This document shows, one piece after another, positions 14,401-24,646 of a stretch of DNA of 64,000 bases. The first letter of the stretch is position 1, and each line of letters starts with the position of its first letter. The notes under the pieces were generated by a model, which saw only the letters and a list, made by a program, of their open reading frames with translations, had not been told where the DNA came from and did no database searches. The DNA is from Kingdonia uniflora (taxonomy: Eukaryota > Streptophyta > Magnoliopsida > Ranunculales > Circaeasteraceae). The stretch is from assembly GCA_014058105.1 (NCBI GenBank), contig JACGCM010002112.1, forward strand, positions 1,054,001 to 1,118,000, written 5' to 3'. Both the position numbers and the translations under genes were made by a program.

Positions 14401-17400
14401 GAAAACAGTAAGATCAAAACACTGTAAAATAGATCTGACGAGAGAATAAACGATAACCTTCACCCAAAATAAAACTACCCTAGTTATTGAAAATAGTTGC
14501 AACCCTAAATTAGTGACCATAACGCTCCCCACTTATAGTATGTGGCAACGACGTGCGAAACTAGTTAGGACATGACTAAACAATCTCTAACAATGTCTAT
14601 TTTGTTTCATTTGCATGAACGTACCCTTGAATGTGTATGAAGAAAAAAACTTCCGGTGTGGTCTATTCTGAAGACAGTATTATGAAGTTTGTTTCCTTTT
14701 TTTGTAGCCATATCAACCTTGATGGTGCTCAGCGCAAATTTTTATACTATTAATATAATAATTTTTCACTCTTTTACACACTTCGTTGTTATGTTTACTT
14801 GCAGAAGCAATAAAAGTGAATATCGAAGTACGAAACCCACTTAAGATCTCAATTTTAGTTTCCAGCTTCTCTCTCTTATGTCACCTGTACCCAGTAGCGG
14901 AAGTAATGGAGTCTGGTATGCAAGATACTTTCTTAGCATTTTCAAGTTTATTGTGCTTTTGGTTATCCAAATTTGGTTACTTATCTTCTAGTTTGTTTAG
15001 CAGAGGTGGGTGATCAATATGATAATGGTGGCATTGGAAAATTTTCAATGCCTGGAGCTCAGAATGATTTGGAACTCAAAAAGATGAAAAATAGTTGGTA
15101 TTTGATTGGAGTCTAATTCATAAGGTTTCTTCTTGTCAACATCTGTTATTCTGTGCTACCGCTACTGAAATTGGCGGTGCATGATCATTGCAGGGAGTTG
15201 AGTTCTAGCAGCTCTTCATTTGTACTATCGGAGGTTAATTTTACACTGGTGGCATGTGAGACAACTGTGGTAAATTATGCATGAAATAGCACTTGACCTT
15301 AACTATTTACATGAGCTATATTCTGTATATTGGAAACCACGTTAATTTTATAAGATTATATCTTTATGATCTTCTAAGTGTATAAAATGCAGTACTGTTT
15401 GGGATATATTGAGAACTGTGCGTGCATATTGATATGTTTCGTTATTTATGGTTACAAGGTATGCTGACAATATTGCTGAAGAATATAATATCCTATGGAT
15501 GTGAATATATAATGTATTTATCTGTTTAATTTGATATTTAACTTCTTTCATGTATTGGACATTTTGAACTTTGGTTAGAATAGAAAATATATTATTTGAT
15601 GACATGTAGGTAAATCAAAGGGTCATTGACGAAGATATAGACGATATTTTATTTGGATAAAAAGACTAATGAGAATGTCGTGTTTTGTAGATATATACTT
15701 TCAAGGCCTTCTATCACTGACAAGAAATATGAATTTCCTTCTCTGTTAGGTACAACTCACAGTTGCTCCTAAAGTGGAAGGGATCCTAAAGATAGTTGGT
15801 GTGAGATGGAAATTGTCAGGCTCTGTAGTTGGTTTTTTCAATTTTGATTCTAATTTAGTAAAAAACAAAACTCGTAAAAGAAGAAAGAGAACCATGCAAG
15901 CTGCTGGCAATGGTTTGAACTTTACAGTGATCAAGGTGCATATTCTGCGTTATAATTCATCTTCTCTCTATCTATTAAACCAACCAATTTTGAATTAATA
16001 TGTAGGTCTTTTGATATAGTTTTTACTTTTTCGTTTCCTAGAGTCTACCAAAGCTGGAGGGCTGCATCCATCAGTTACCCATAAAAGCCTATGCTGGGGA
16101 ACTGCGACGTGTTGTTTTAGAGTTGACGAACCAATCTGAGTTTCCTGTGAAGGTAAATATAGATATTTGTACTAAATAACAGTGACGGTAGGGTATCTGT
16201 TGTTCAAGCCATAATTGCTTAATATCTTTGACAAGTATGCTATACTTAATGCCCCCTGATACTGTTTCTTGTTGGGATAGTTTGAGTTTGACCCTTTCTA
16301 AATAAGACTTCGTCGTTCCGATTTACAAGTTTATTCAGGCATTTGGAAATGCATAAATTGAAGATAATTTGAATTTTTTTCCGAAGAAGGTAAAATATAA
16401 TATTCTAATAAAAAGGCTGCAATGAGGTGGAAAACGGAGTATTAGTCGGAAAAAGACCTATCAAGGGAATAAATAATTCAAGTTGGATCTTTATGACCAG
16501 GAGCATCCATTTGAGACCAAATTCCTCAATCCTCATCATACCAGTCACAAATTTAAGTAATGGATTATTGCCTTCCTCTAGAAGTGAAACTTAATTATTT
16601 CCTTTCACAGAATTTACCCTTACAAAACACAAACAGTGTGCAATCCCATTGTATCATACGATTTCTTCCTAAAATCCTTGCTCCACATAGCCTTCTTTGA
16701 TGCTCATGAAATCGCCTTGGAAGACATAATCGATGCTGTCGACATCAACAAAATGTTCCCGTACTGCTCTAGGGAAAGAATAGTGCAGGATAAGGTTGTC
16801 AATAGGCTTCTCACAATCCCGCATAATGAAGACATTGAATCCACGTCCATGCCCCTCCTTATCAGCATGTCCCTCAAAAGTGGGTGAGCCAACTACACTA
16901 AGTGAAAGTGATTTTGGAAGTTATTTCCCTTGTTCATACCTTGCTTATTGTGAAATGAACAAAAAGAGAATTTGCCCTTGTGGTCCTCACTGCAACCGTA
17001 TGGCTGGAGAACGATCCATTTGAGAGTTTCTTTGTCTCCTCCCATTTCTACTCATTATTGCTCACGCGAATTGTCATCGAATTAATCATGTGAATCAACA
17101 TAACCAAATGATAAACTCTGATTACATGAATCTATGTGAAGATGTAAATTTCAGTTGATTCTCGTTTTATATACAAAGTTGTACAATCTTACAAACTAAA
17201 TCTTGGTAGGATGGATCGTCAAAGATTATTTTTTCTAATAAGGATCCATCTGAAAATCGCAAAGAAAAGGAAAGGGAAGGATGAAAATTTTCACAAGCAT
17301 TTTGTTTAGTCGTTTATTTCCTATTTAACTAAGTAGTTAACATCAAGTTCTAGTTATTTAACAATGAAAGAAAAATTTCCCAGCAAATAGACAACAGTGA

Positions 17401-20400
17401 AGATCAGAAAACACAATTATATGTAAAGAACATCAATGAACAACCGAACTTAATTGACTTTGTGTAACTTTTGAAAGAAGCTTACAACTAGAACATAATA
17501 TACAAGAATAGGAATATAATTCTTTTCAAAAAGAATAGGAATATAATTTTTTTTTTTTTTTTTATTTATTTGTTTATTTATTTTTGTTGAGGATTCATAT
17601 CTGTGGTCAGCTGGCTCAAGAGAAAAAATGGTTAAAAGTAAGAAGGACAAAAAAAAAGGCAAATCAAGTTATTACAAAATTGCTTGCTACAAAATTCTCC
17701 CACCAAGGACCTAAACTAACCTCACCTTGAAAAATCTAGCATAACATACTGGGGCTCAAAGGTAATCTGTCCCTTAATGGTATTGGCCTTTTTCTTTTTT
17801 CCTAATGTGTATCAAGAGTTGTTTGTATCCTTTGGCAGAATATGAAGATGATGATCAATCATCCAAGAGTCCTTTATCCGGGTACTCTCAAGGATATGGA
17901 GACCGAGTTTCCTTCTTGCCTAGAAAAACAGAAACAATGTGAGCAGCACAATGTGCAGACTAACACTAGTCAAGTGTCTAACGGCTTATTATTTTCCTTT
18001 CCAGAGGTCAGTCTAGAATCTATCTCGTATCTTCCTTTTCCTTTTATTTTTTTTTGTCTCTAATATTGTTCTACCTTGCAGAATGTGCAAATTGCAGGGG
18101 AAAGAACATTCTTATGGCCTCTTTGGCTCCGAGCTGGAGATCCTGGCATCACTTCCTTGTATATATCAATCTATTATGAAATGGAAAGTTGTTCAAGTGA
18201 CATGAGATACCGTACCCTTCGCATCAATTATGGTTTGGAGGTAGGTTAATCAGTCGAATAGGGTTTAGAGATATCAATCTAATATAATCTGCTTTTATTT
18301 GTGAATAGTGTTCCCATTCCTAAATAATCTGAATGTATTCCTCCATCAAAGTCATGTTTTTTCTACCATTTTTCTAGGTATCCTATTCATAAATTGGGTT
18401 TAAGAGTTTGGTCCTAATAAGTTCTGTCAAATCCATGTACTTAAGAGAAACGGGAATAGTTTGGATAAATAGATAGCTAAACCTCAACTAAAACATAAAA
18501 ATAAAGAATAAAGTAAAAGAGAATTTTCGCTAAATGGAGGATATGATGAAATGGATAAATTTATTTGACTGTACAAAAAATATATAGATTAGAGAGGCAC
18601 TGAAAATATGTTTCTCAGTGGCTACAAAACCTCTTATAATCTGTTTATTACGGCTACAAAACCTCTTGTTTTTCAGTGGCTACAAAACCTCCTGTAATCT
18701 TTGAAGAATCACAAGATTAATGTCCCATTCATTTGGTGCAATCTAACTTCTGAAACATTTAAAAAATTTTATCACTACTACGTATCATGTACATTAACAT
18801 TTTGTATGTCTTTATTCTTATTTTTCTTTTAACAGGTGTTACCAGCACTGGACATGACAGTGCAAATCAGTCCTTGTCCTTCGAGATTAAGTGAGTTCCT
18901 TGTACGCATGGAAATTGTGAACAGAACTAGTTCAGAGTGTTTCCGGTTTCACCAGTTATCATCTGTCGGTAACCAATGGGAAACTTCTTCGTTGCGATCC
19001 AATGGCACTGTTTGTCCTTCACAGTTGTTAGTCGCGGGTCAAGCACAATCATGTTTTTTTAAGCTTAAGGTTTGTGTTACAAGTTTAGGCTTGATCATTT
19101 GTAAGCCTTCCTCTTCTGAAAACAGGGCTATGCCTAAGAACTTGGAACAAAGACAAAATTTTCAAGCTAATTAATTGCGATAAAGTACATAATGCGTCCC
19201 ATCTTCAAACAGAAATGTTATATCTTTTCATAATGTACAATATGTTTTCTTACCTTCGCTCAATGACAAGTGCAGTGGCCTTGTCAAACTTACTAAATTA
19301 AAAATCTTAATTGACTCAGCAAATTTCTGTAAGAGATTTTTTTTTAAGAAATTAACTTTGATCTGATAAAAGCCTTTATTGTGAAACAATTTTTAACTAG
19401 TTTTAAGAAACTGCATTCTCATGCTCACTTAGTTACTTTTTATTTTCAGAGCTGCAGCAAATCAACTTTTGATGACATAACAACTTTTAGCGAACTCCAA
19501 GTAAGTGATGTAAGGTTGGAATCTCTGGGCAGCAACGAAGGGTTGTTTGATGTATCTTGTGCACCGCTAGCAGATTTCCACAAGTACGAAAGATTGCACC
19601 AGCAGAAGTCAGTTCAGGTTGGCCATTAGCTTCCTAGTGATAACTGCACTCTTGCAATTTCTTGCACGGCTTTTTTCTTGTGAAGTCAACTGCATAACAC
19701 CATATTATAGTGTTAGCACATTGTACTTGTTATAGATTTGCTGGGCATTACAAGACCAAATCTTGCAATCTAGTCTTGGTTTTTCAAAATAAGAGAAAAA
19801 TATGACGCAAATTATGAACCTGTTTTCCTCTTCCAAAAAAAAAAAACTTATGAACCTATTTTCTTGCAAAATCTAATATTCAAGGGAGATATAAATAAAT
19901 CATTGGACCAATGGTGTTATCAAAGAATCCATTGTTAATTGCATATTGTAGGCGGAAGAAATTTGGATTTGTTAGGTATGAAGTATATGAATAAAGAATA
20001 TAGTTGTTTTAGAATTTCCTTTACGTTTGTCAAATATCTGAAAGAATTCATGGTTGTCAACTACAAATTGAGCTCAGACATTTGTAGTATTTTATTATTT
20101 TAGTATGTCAAATTCTTGCTTAATTTATTTGTTCCCCGTTTTGTTATGGATCAGGAAAATCCAAGTACAGTAGACTTTATTCTGATCTCCCAGCCAAAAG
20201 AAAATTCTGCAAGTTTATCTGATCCCCCGCGGCTGTTCTCTCATCATACATGCCATTGCAGGCAAGATTTGTTTTCATATTTATAATATTAGTTTTTTTT
20301 CCCTTTTCTTTTTTGTATTTCTGAATTTACCATTTACATTTTTTTTGGCAGTGCTGCGAGCAAAACACCAGTTTGGTGGATAATGGATGGTCCCCGGGTT

Positions 20401-20880
20401 ATAAATTACAATTTCTCTACCTCTTGTGATATTAAACTTCGTATGAAAATCCATAACTCATCTGACGAAATTGCTTTTGTTCGTATTAATACTTTTGATC
20501 CAATTCCCAGTTCTGGGAGCCAAGAAGGATGGTATAACATATCTCCATTAAACGACATTAAAGTCACATCTGATGTCTTGGGAACCCTATCTACGAAGTC
20601 ATCATCACCCTTATCATCTATAGATGGTGTTTCTCCATATATTTGGGTTGCATCAAGTTCTACAAGGGTTGAAATTGATCCTAAGTCGAGTACAGAGGTA
20701 CCTCTTCAGATTTGTTTGTTCTCTCCTGGAACATATAACTTATCAAACTACACGGTACATTGGAATCTTCGAGGGACTAATAATAATAGCGGGTTCATCG
20801 AAGATGGAAGGAGGCAGATCTCAGGGACAGGGATAAGGCCAGGTCACCCCTATTATCTTACTGTTTTGCAATCTCCTTAA
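5483..20880 (+). CDS. TRAPPC8: TRAPPC8/TRS85-like trafficking protein particle complex subunit, 3' half (12 exons)
   Basis: Exons: 5483-5621, 14805-14915, 15004-15097, 15194-15269, 15750-15935, 16042-16152, 17839-18006, 18082-18240, 18836-19069, 19450-19617, 20155-20261, 20352-20880. Joined they keep one frame for 2082 nt: 693 residues and a TAA stop, ending HPYYLTVLQSP. Blocks typical of plant TRAPPC8 include SLWHSLEEDMVPS, LKIVGVRWKLSGSVVGF, ISPCPSRLSEFLVRM and LFSHHTCHC. TRAPPC8 is a large peripheral subunit of the TRAPP tethering complex, acting in Golgi/ER trafficking and autophagy. This C-terminal half is the beta-sandwich-rich region, and the N-terminal exons lie outside the window. 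All donors are GT except a GC donor at 20262. Exon 15004-15097 encodes a variable linker and is the least certain. The frame is intact and no stop interrupts it, so the gene looks functional despite a 9.2-kb, transposon-filled intron. Confidence 0.9.
5858..6241 (+). mobile_element. Solo LTR, 384 bp
   Basis: It begins TGTTAG and ends ATCA, and is flanked by an exact 5-bp duplication caatg (5853-5857 and 6242-6246). It has no internal coding region. This is the footprint left when the two LTRs of a retrotransposon recombine. It lies in the first intron of the visible TRAPPC8 part. A diverged relative ends at 5082. Confidence 0.85.
6247..8641. other. Intron sequence, no gene seen
   Basis: Part of the 9.2-kb TRAPPC8 intron. 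Open frames here are short and resemble nothing I know. The only notable structure is the perfect hairpin at 8126-8151. Confidence 0.5.
8126..8151. repeat. Perfect 26-bp palindrome with 12-bp arms
   Basis: The arm TGGCTTCAGGTA (8126-8137) is followed by AA and then by its exact reverse complement (8140-8151). As RNA it would fold into a GC-containing hairpin with almost no loop. No function is evident. It could be a small inverted-repeat scar. Confidence 0.8.
8642..8899. mobile_element. hAT-type MITE, Tip100-like ends
   Basis: The left end reads CAGGGCGGCC followed by a tttaggggcccc motif. The right end mirrors this with agggccct and ends ggctggctctg. Such CAGGGCCGGCC termini are typical of Tip100-type hAT elements. 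The 8-bp flanks are agaagcag (8634-8641) and ggaagctg (8900-8907), matching 6 of 8. No coding capacity. Confidence 0.55.
9463..9552. repeat. Degenerate inverted repeat rich in GTGTCGGACAC-type motifs
   Basis: Repeated gtgtccgacac / gtgttggacac / gtgtcgggg motifs in both orientations surround a short AT-rich centre. This resembles the ends of small nonautonomous elements, but I see no clear target duplication. Confidence 0.3.
9937..10129 (-). repeat. 3' LTR of the Copia element
   Basis: 193 bp. Its TGTTAGAG end is at 10129 next to the polypurine tract. It holds a GA-rich run near 9952-9988 and a run of about 12 C at 10056-10068. The outer end abuts the atgtc target duplication. Confidence 0.75.
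10140..14330 (-). pseudogene. Copia gag-pol polyprotein remains
   Basis: On the minus strand, gag-like sequence runs from about 14330 to 13892. A CCHC zinc-knuckle region is near 13500-13600. A protease-region fragment is at 13021-13257 and the GAG-pre-integrase segment with its SLGHPS motif at 12826-13014. Integrase core traces follow, with the RFVKCIFLGYS motif at 11959-12270. Reverse transcriptase with IYGIKQSPKAL and the active-site YVDD lies at 11030-11350. RNase H with the CDNK motif is at 10301-10555. Many stops and frameshifts separate these, so no polyprotein can be made. In active relatives the polyprotein is cleaved into capsid, protease, integrase and reverse transcriptase/RNase H. 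Confidence 0.85.
14400..14592 (-). repeat. 5' LTR of the Copia element (inner edge approximate)
   Basis: The outer ~100 bp (14493-14592) match the 3' LTR closely. The inner ~90 bp match only weakly, so the inner boundary is approximate. A gag-like frame begins very close by, near 14330. Confidence 0.6.
16430..17035 (-). pseudogene. LINE remnant (zf-RVT region) in a TRAPPC8 intron
   Basis: On the minus strand 16704-16892 reads RRGMDVDS followed by SLCGI. This fits the zinc-binding segment (zf-RVT) downstream of reverse transcriptase in plant L1-type LINEs. The matching 'PRAVREHF' part continues in another frame. It is short and frameshifted, without recognisable ends. A different decayed element is possible. 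Confidence 0.45.
17036..17838. other. Intron sequence, no gene seen
   Basis: AT-rich TRAPPC8 intron with a run of about 20 T near 17549-17568. The acceptor is at 17836-17838. Nothing else is recognisable. Confidence 0.5.
18616..18691 (+). repeat. Short direct repeat in a TRAPPC8 intron
   Basis: The motif cagtggctacaaaacctc occurs at 18616-18633 and 18674-18691, with a shortened copy at 18651-18665. No larger element was recognised around it. Confidence 0.6.
20262..20351 (+). other. GC-AG intron of TRAPPC8
   Basis: The frame and the conserved residues on both sides (HHTCHC before, WWIMDGPR after) require the exon to end at 20261, giving a GCAAGA donor and a CAG acceptor at 20349-20351. GC-AG introns are a known minority class in plants, spliced by the normal U2 spliceosome. 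Confidence 0.85.
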
Positions 20881-21263
20881 GAGTTTGGTGTTGGCAGTTG
20901 TGGACAGCATCATTTCATAGCTATTTTTGTTCACATTTGCATTTAAAATAGCATTGCTCTATTAAGTATTTGATGTGCGTTTTTTGTGCATTATAGGTAC
21001 TTAATAACTATCTTTATCTTAGAGAACTCTCAAAAATGATGAAAAGCAACTAAAACCTGTTTGAGTGCCACTAATCTTTAGATCTATCATCTCTCCCTCC
21101 TACGAAACCCAACGGAGGCAGGTGTCAGGAGGTGCCATGGTGTCGGGAGGGTCTACATTGTTTATTATGATAAACCCCCGATTAAAAGTGATTTGAGTTA
21201 ACACTTTTGATGTATTTAGTGAAGAACAAAGAGATGCATAGCTGAAAAGATATTTAGCAGACC
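20881..21263 (+). other. TRAPPC8 3' untranslated and downstream region
   Basis: AT-rich sequence after the TAA stop. No clear AATAAA signal is seen close to the stop, so the transcript end is unknown. No other gene is visible. Confidence 0.45.
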
Positions 21264-21589
21264 CAGTGGCGGAGCCAAGTGTTCCGGGATGCACTTGAAC
21301 CCCCTGGCCGTTGGGAAACCCCCCTTAGGTAGCATTTTACATAAAAAATAACCATTTAAGCAAAATTGATAACCCTGGTTATATCACAGTGTTTGTAGCC
21401 TAATTTGTTCTTCCTGCTACAATGCCCAACTTGAACTTAGTTTTTGTTATACTTTTCTTATAAACTTCTAAGTAATTTTAATGTACGTGGTATTTTCCCT
21501 TGGTACAATAACCTTAAAAAAATTCTTCAGGGGCCCCCAAACCCCCATTTTGAACCCCCTGGAAGACAATGTTCGCCCCCATTCCCCCC
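21264..21589. mobile_element. hAT-type MITE, 326 bp
   Basis: The left end reads CAGTGGCGGAGCCA, a common terminus of nonautonomous hAT elements. It is flanked by an exact 8-bp duplication agcagacc (21256-21263 and 21590-21597). GGGGG/CCCCC-rich arms with 'tgaaccccctgg' occur near both ends. The right terminus is degenerate. It has no coding capacity. Confidence 0.75.
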
Positions 21590-22175
21590 AGCAGACCACC
21601 TTTCAAATATACTTAGTCTGTCAAGGTACTTCCCAGCTTTTGTCGGGCAACGTTCATCTACAAAAGCTATAAACTTATATATCCTCCACATCACTTGTTC
21701 ACAAAAAAAACCCAGGCAGATAGAACAGATGCATATTGTGGAACACGCTTAAGTCTCACCTGCGTCCAGAAACAAGTGCAACTAGTATATTTTTGTTAAT
21801 TGAGAATATCAATCCCCCCTTTCTTTACGCGGGTCAATTAAGGATTTAAGACCCTGATTTTCAAGACTTATCGACCATTATCATATGTGCATTAGAAACA
21901 TAATCTATAGATATTTGGCCAAATGAGGTTACGGTGCATATGTATATGGTATTTGCTGCTTGTTTGTATACAAGTTTCTTTAGCACATATTATAAAAAAA
22001 AGATAAAGATTACGACTCTTATGAGTTATTATTTACTGAAAAAAATATTGCGGGATTTGAGCTAATTAAAGAAAATGAAGCACGGTAAAGAGGTATACAT
22101 TTGCAGTTATTCTTACTTAAACAGAACATGCGGACTCTGCATCTAGCATAGGGCTTGGGTAGTAGTGAGCTAGTG
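21590..22175. other. Intergenic, no gene seen
   Basis: AT-rich with no coding similarity. It separates a MITE from a SINE. Confidence 0.5.
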
Positions 22176-22390
22176 TATTTTTATTTTTATAACTAGAGGT
22201 ATCCGAGAACTTTAATTCTCGACTAGCCTCTAGGGCTTGTGAAATGGCCCGCAAATCACATGAACTGGGCAAGCCGACACAATGCCGACGGGCTCATACC
22301 AACCTCAAAGCTCACAGGGAGGTCATAATCGAACCCTTGACCTCCTGATGGTGTTTTACATACCATTACCACTAGAACACAAGGTAGTTG
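22176..22390 (-). mobile_element. tRNA-derived SINE, family 1
   Basis: On the minus strand the head near 22390 carries an A-box-like TCTAGTGGTAATGG. About 40 bp later comes a B-box GGTTCGATTATGACC, the split RNA polymerase III promoter of tRNA-derived SINEs. It ends in an A-rich tail (TTATAAAAATAAAAAT, 22174-22191). It differs in sequence from the SINE family inserted in the satellite array. Confidence 0.6.
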
Positions 22391-22883
22391 TCTTTGTACA
22401 TGGGTAATGTACACAGATACATTACACACCTGGTAAACCCCTCGGAGAAGTTTCTCCCTTCGAAGAAAAAAGCAAACAAACAAGAGAGCCCATCCTATTT
22501 TCATTGAGAAAATTAAACGTAGTGGAGGATTTGGCTTTATAAGAGTCACATTTGCATGTTCAAAGTTTGAAATCAGTTGATAGTAATCCAAACCTTGTGT
22601 TTGATTAATTTTCAGTCAAAATAATGAAGTTTAGTCAAGGTCGTCATCCCACATTTTCATTTATTTCGCATCTCTTAAAAGTTATAAAACTCTTGAAAAA
22701 GATATAAAACCACGAGGGGAAAATAAGATTCAAGTTGCAAGGTCGTAGGATTAATTTTACTTAGAAAAGGATGGTCTAATCTCAAGCTAAGTCTCATTCA
22801 CAAGTGCTTCTTTTATAGTACTTCAAAGTAACACAATTCAATGATGAAGAGAGCTAATATCTTTTTCATCTCATTATTCATTT
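22391..22883. other. Intergenic flank of the satellite array, no gene seen
   Basis: AT-rich, with no satellite monomer recognisable until about 22884. Confidence 0.5.
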
Positions 22884-23912
22884 TCCTTTAGATCGCGATT
22901 CTGAAAAGCTTGGCTATCAGCAACTCGTTTAAGAGGTTGGATCGTGGTTAAGAGTTTATTTTTGACCAACAACAAAATAGAATCATTACCAAATGAAAAA
23001 CAACACTCCTAGTTTTAAGTTTAAACCGGTATGAATTTCGCACATCTCCAATACTTTAGATCGTAATTCTGAGAAGCTCAGCTACCGACAACTTGTTTAA
23101 GACGTTGGATTGTGGTTAAGAGTTTTTTTTTCGACCTCCCACACTCTAGGATACTTACAAAATGATTACAACACCCCCAGTATTAATTTTAGACCGGTAT
23201 AAATTTTGCATCTCTCCGATGTTTTATATCACAATTATGAGAAGTTTGGCTACCAGCAACTCGTTTGAGAGATTGGATCGTGGTTAAAAGTTTATTTTTG
23301 ACTGACAACAAGTTAAGATAGTTTCCAAATGACATGCAACTCTCCCGATTTTAATTTTAGACCGATACGGATTTCGCACCTCTCTGATGCTTTAAATTGC
23401 AATTATGAGAAGCTTGGCTATCGGACTCGTTTGAGAGGTTGAATAGTGGTTCAGAGTTTCTTTTTGATCGACAAAAAGCTAGGATAGTTACCAAATGACT
23501 CGAAACACTTCCGGTCTTAATTTTAAACCGGTACTGATTTCGCAACTCTTCCATGCGGTTACCAAATGACTTGAAACACTTCCGGTTTTAATTTTAAACC
23601 AGTGCTGATTTCGCAACTCTTCGATGCTTTAGATCCAAATTCTTAGAATATTGGCTTTCGACAAGTTGTTTGAGTGGTTGGATCACAGCTTTAAGTTTCT
23701 TTTCGACCGAAAATACGCTAGGATAGTTACCAAATGATTCGCAACACTTCCGGTTTGAATTTTAGACTGGTACATATTTTACACCTCTCTATTGCATTAG
23801 ATTGAAATTCTGGGAAGCTTGACTACCGACAACTCGTTTGAGAAGTTGGATCGTGGTTAAGAGTTTCTTTTTGACAGACAACATGCTAGGATAGTTATTA
23901 AATGAATCGCAA

Positions 23913-24048
23913 TTTTGGCCTAGTGGTGGTTGTACCTCTTCACCTAGAGAGAGGTCGTGGGTTCGAAACCTCATGGGGCTGGAAACTCAGGGTTACGAAT
24001 CCATATATAAAACCGTCTAGCCTTGCAAAGAAAATAAAATAAAAAAAT
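23913..24048 (+). mobile_element. tRNA-derived SINE, family 2, copy a
   Basis: The head carries A-box-like TGGCCTAGTGG, then B-box GGTTCGAAACC near 23960, a conserved 'ggaaactcagggttac' body and an A-rich tail (24028-24048). It is inserted within a satellite unit. Its target duplication is degenerate. Confidence 0.75.
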
Positions 24049-24501
24049 TGCAACACTCCCAATTTAAATTTTAGACTGGCAATTGGTTTGAAAGCTTAGA
24101 TCATGGTTAAGTGTTTCTTTTCGACCAACAAAAAGCTAGAATTGTTACCAGATGACTTGCAACACTCTCAGTTTTAATTTTAGGCCGGTACGGATTTTAC
24201 ACCTCTTCGTTGCCTTAGAGAGCAATTCTTAGAAGCTTGGTTACCGACAACACGTTTGAGAGGTTGGATCGTGGTTAAGAGTTTCTTTTTACCCAATAAC
24301 AAGCTATGATAGTTGCCAAATGACTTTCAACACTCTCAGTTTTAATTTTAGAACGGTGAGGATTTCGTACCTCTCCGATGCTTTGATCGCTATTTTGAGA
24401 AGCTTGGCTACTGCCAACTCATTTGAGAGGTTGGATATTGGTCAAGAGTTTCTTTTTGATCGAAAACTAGTTATGATAGTTACCAAATGACTCGAAACAC
24501 T

Positions 24502-24646
24502 ATTTTTTTCTTTTTTTTGAAAGGTAAACCAATTTTATATAGGGTTCCCGTAACCTTAAGTTTCCAACCCCATTAGGTTTCGAACCCACAACTCCTCTCT
24601 TGGTGGAGGGTCACAACCTCCACCACTGGGCCAAGAGCCCAATGGT
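24502..24646 (-). mobile_element. tRNA-derived SINE, family 2, copy b
   Basis: Reverse-oriented copy with A-box TGGCCCAGTGG, B-box GGTTCGAAACC and a poly-A tail (T-run 24502-24518). It is flanked by an exact 12-bp duplication actcgaaacact (24490-24501 and 24647-24658), which shows retrotransposition into the satellite. Confidence 0.9.

Larger units (their letters stand above)
9937..14592 (-). mobile_element. Ty1/Copia retrotransposon, degenerate, in a TRAPPC8 intron
   Basis: Flanked by an exact 5-bp duplication atgtc (9932-9936 and 14593-14597). Read on the minus strand, both LTRs begin TGTTAGAGATTGTTTAGTCATG. The 3' LTR starts at 10129, directly after a polypurine tract (GAGAGGGAG in that orientation). 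The order of coding remains from right to left (gag, protease, integrase, reverse transcriptase, RNase H) is the Copia order. The two LTRs agree well only over their first ~100 bp, so the element is old or partly recombined. The LTR's far end reads CTAACT rather than the expected CTAACA. I see no convincing tRNA primer binding site. Confidence 0.9.

Noticed and set aside
15774..15998. 74-codon ORF starting at an internal ATG
   Set aside because: It is part of TRAPPC8 exon 15750-15935 read through into the intron, not a separate gene.
16636..17023. + strand ORFs overlapping the intronic LINE remnant
   Set aside because: They are antisense to the zf-RVT-like reading and resemble nothing. Treated as shadows.
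19381..19449. Coding extension upstream of the TRAPPC8 exon at 19450
   Set aside because: This is intron reading open by chance. The acceptor at 19447-19449 keeps the frame with the previous exon.
22340..22390. tRNA gene suggested by A- and B-box sequences (also in the SINEs at 23913, 24502, 29901 and 45965)
   Set aside because: No cloverleaf acceptor pairing is evident. The boxes are followed by SINE bodies, A-tails and, for two family 2 copies, exact target duplications.
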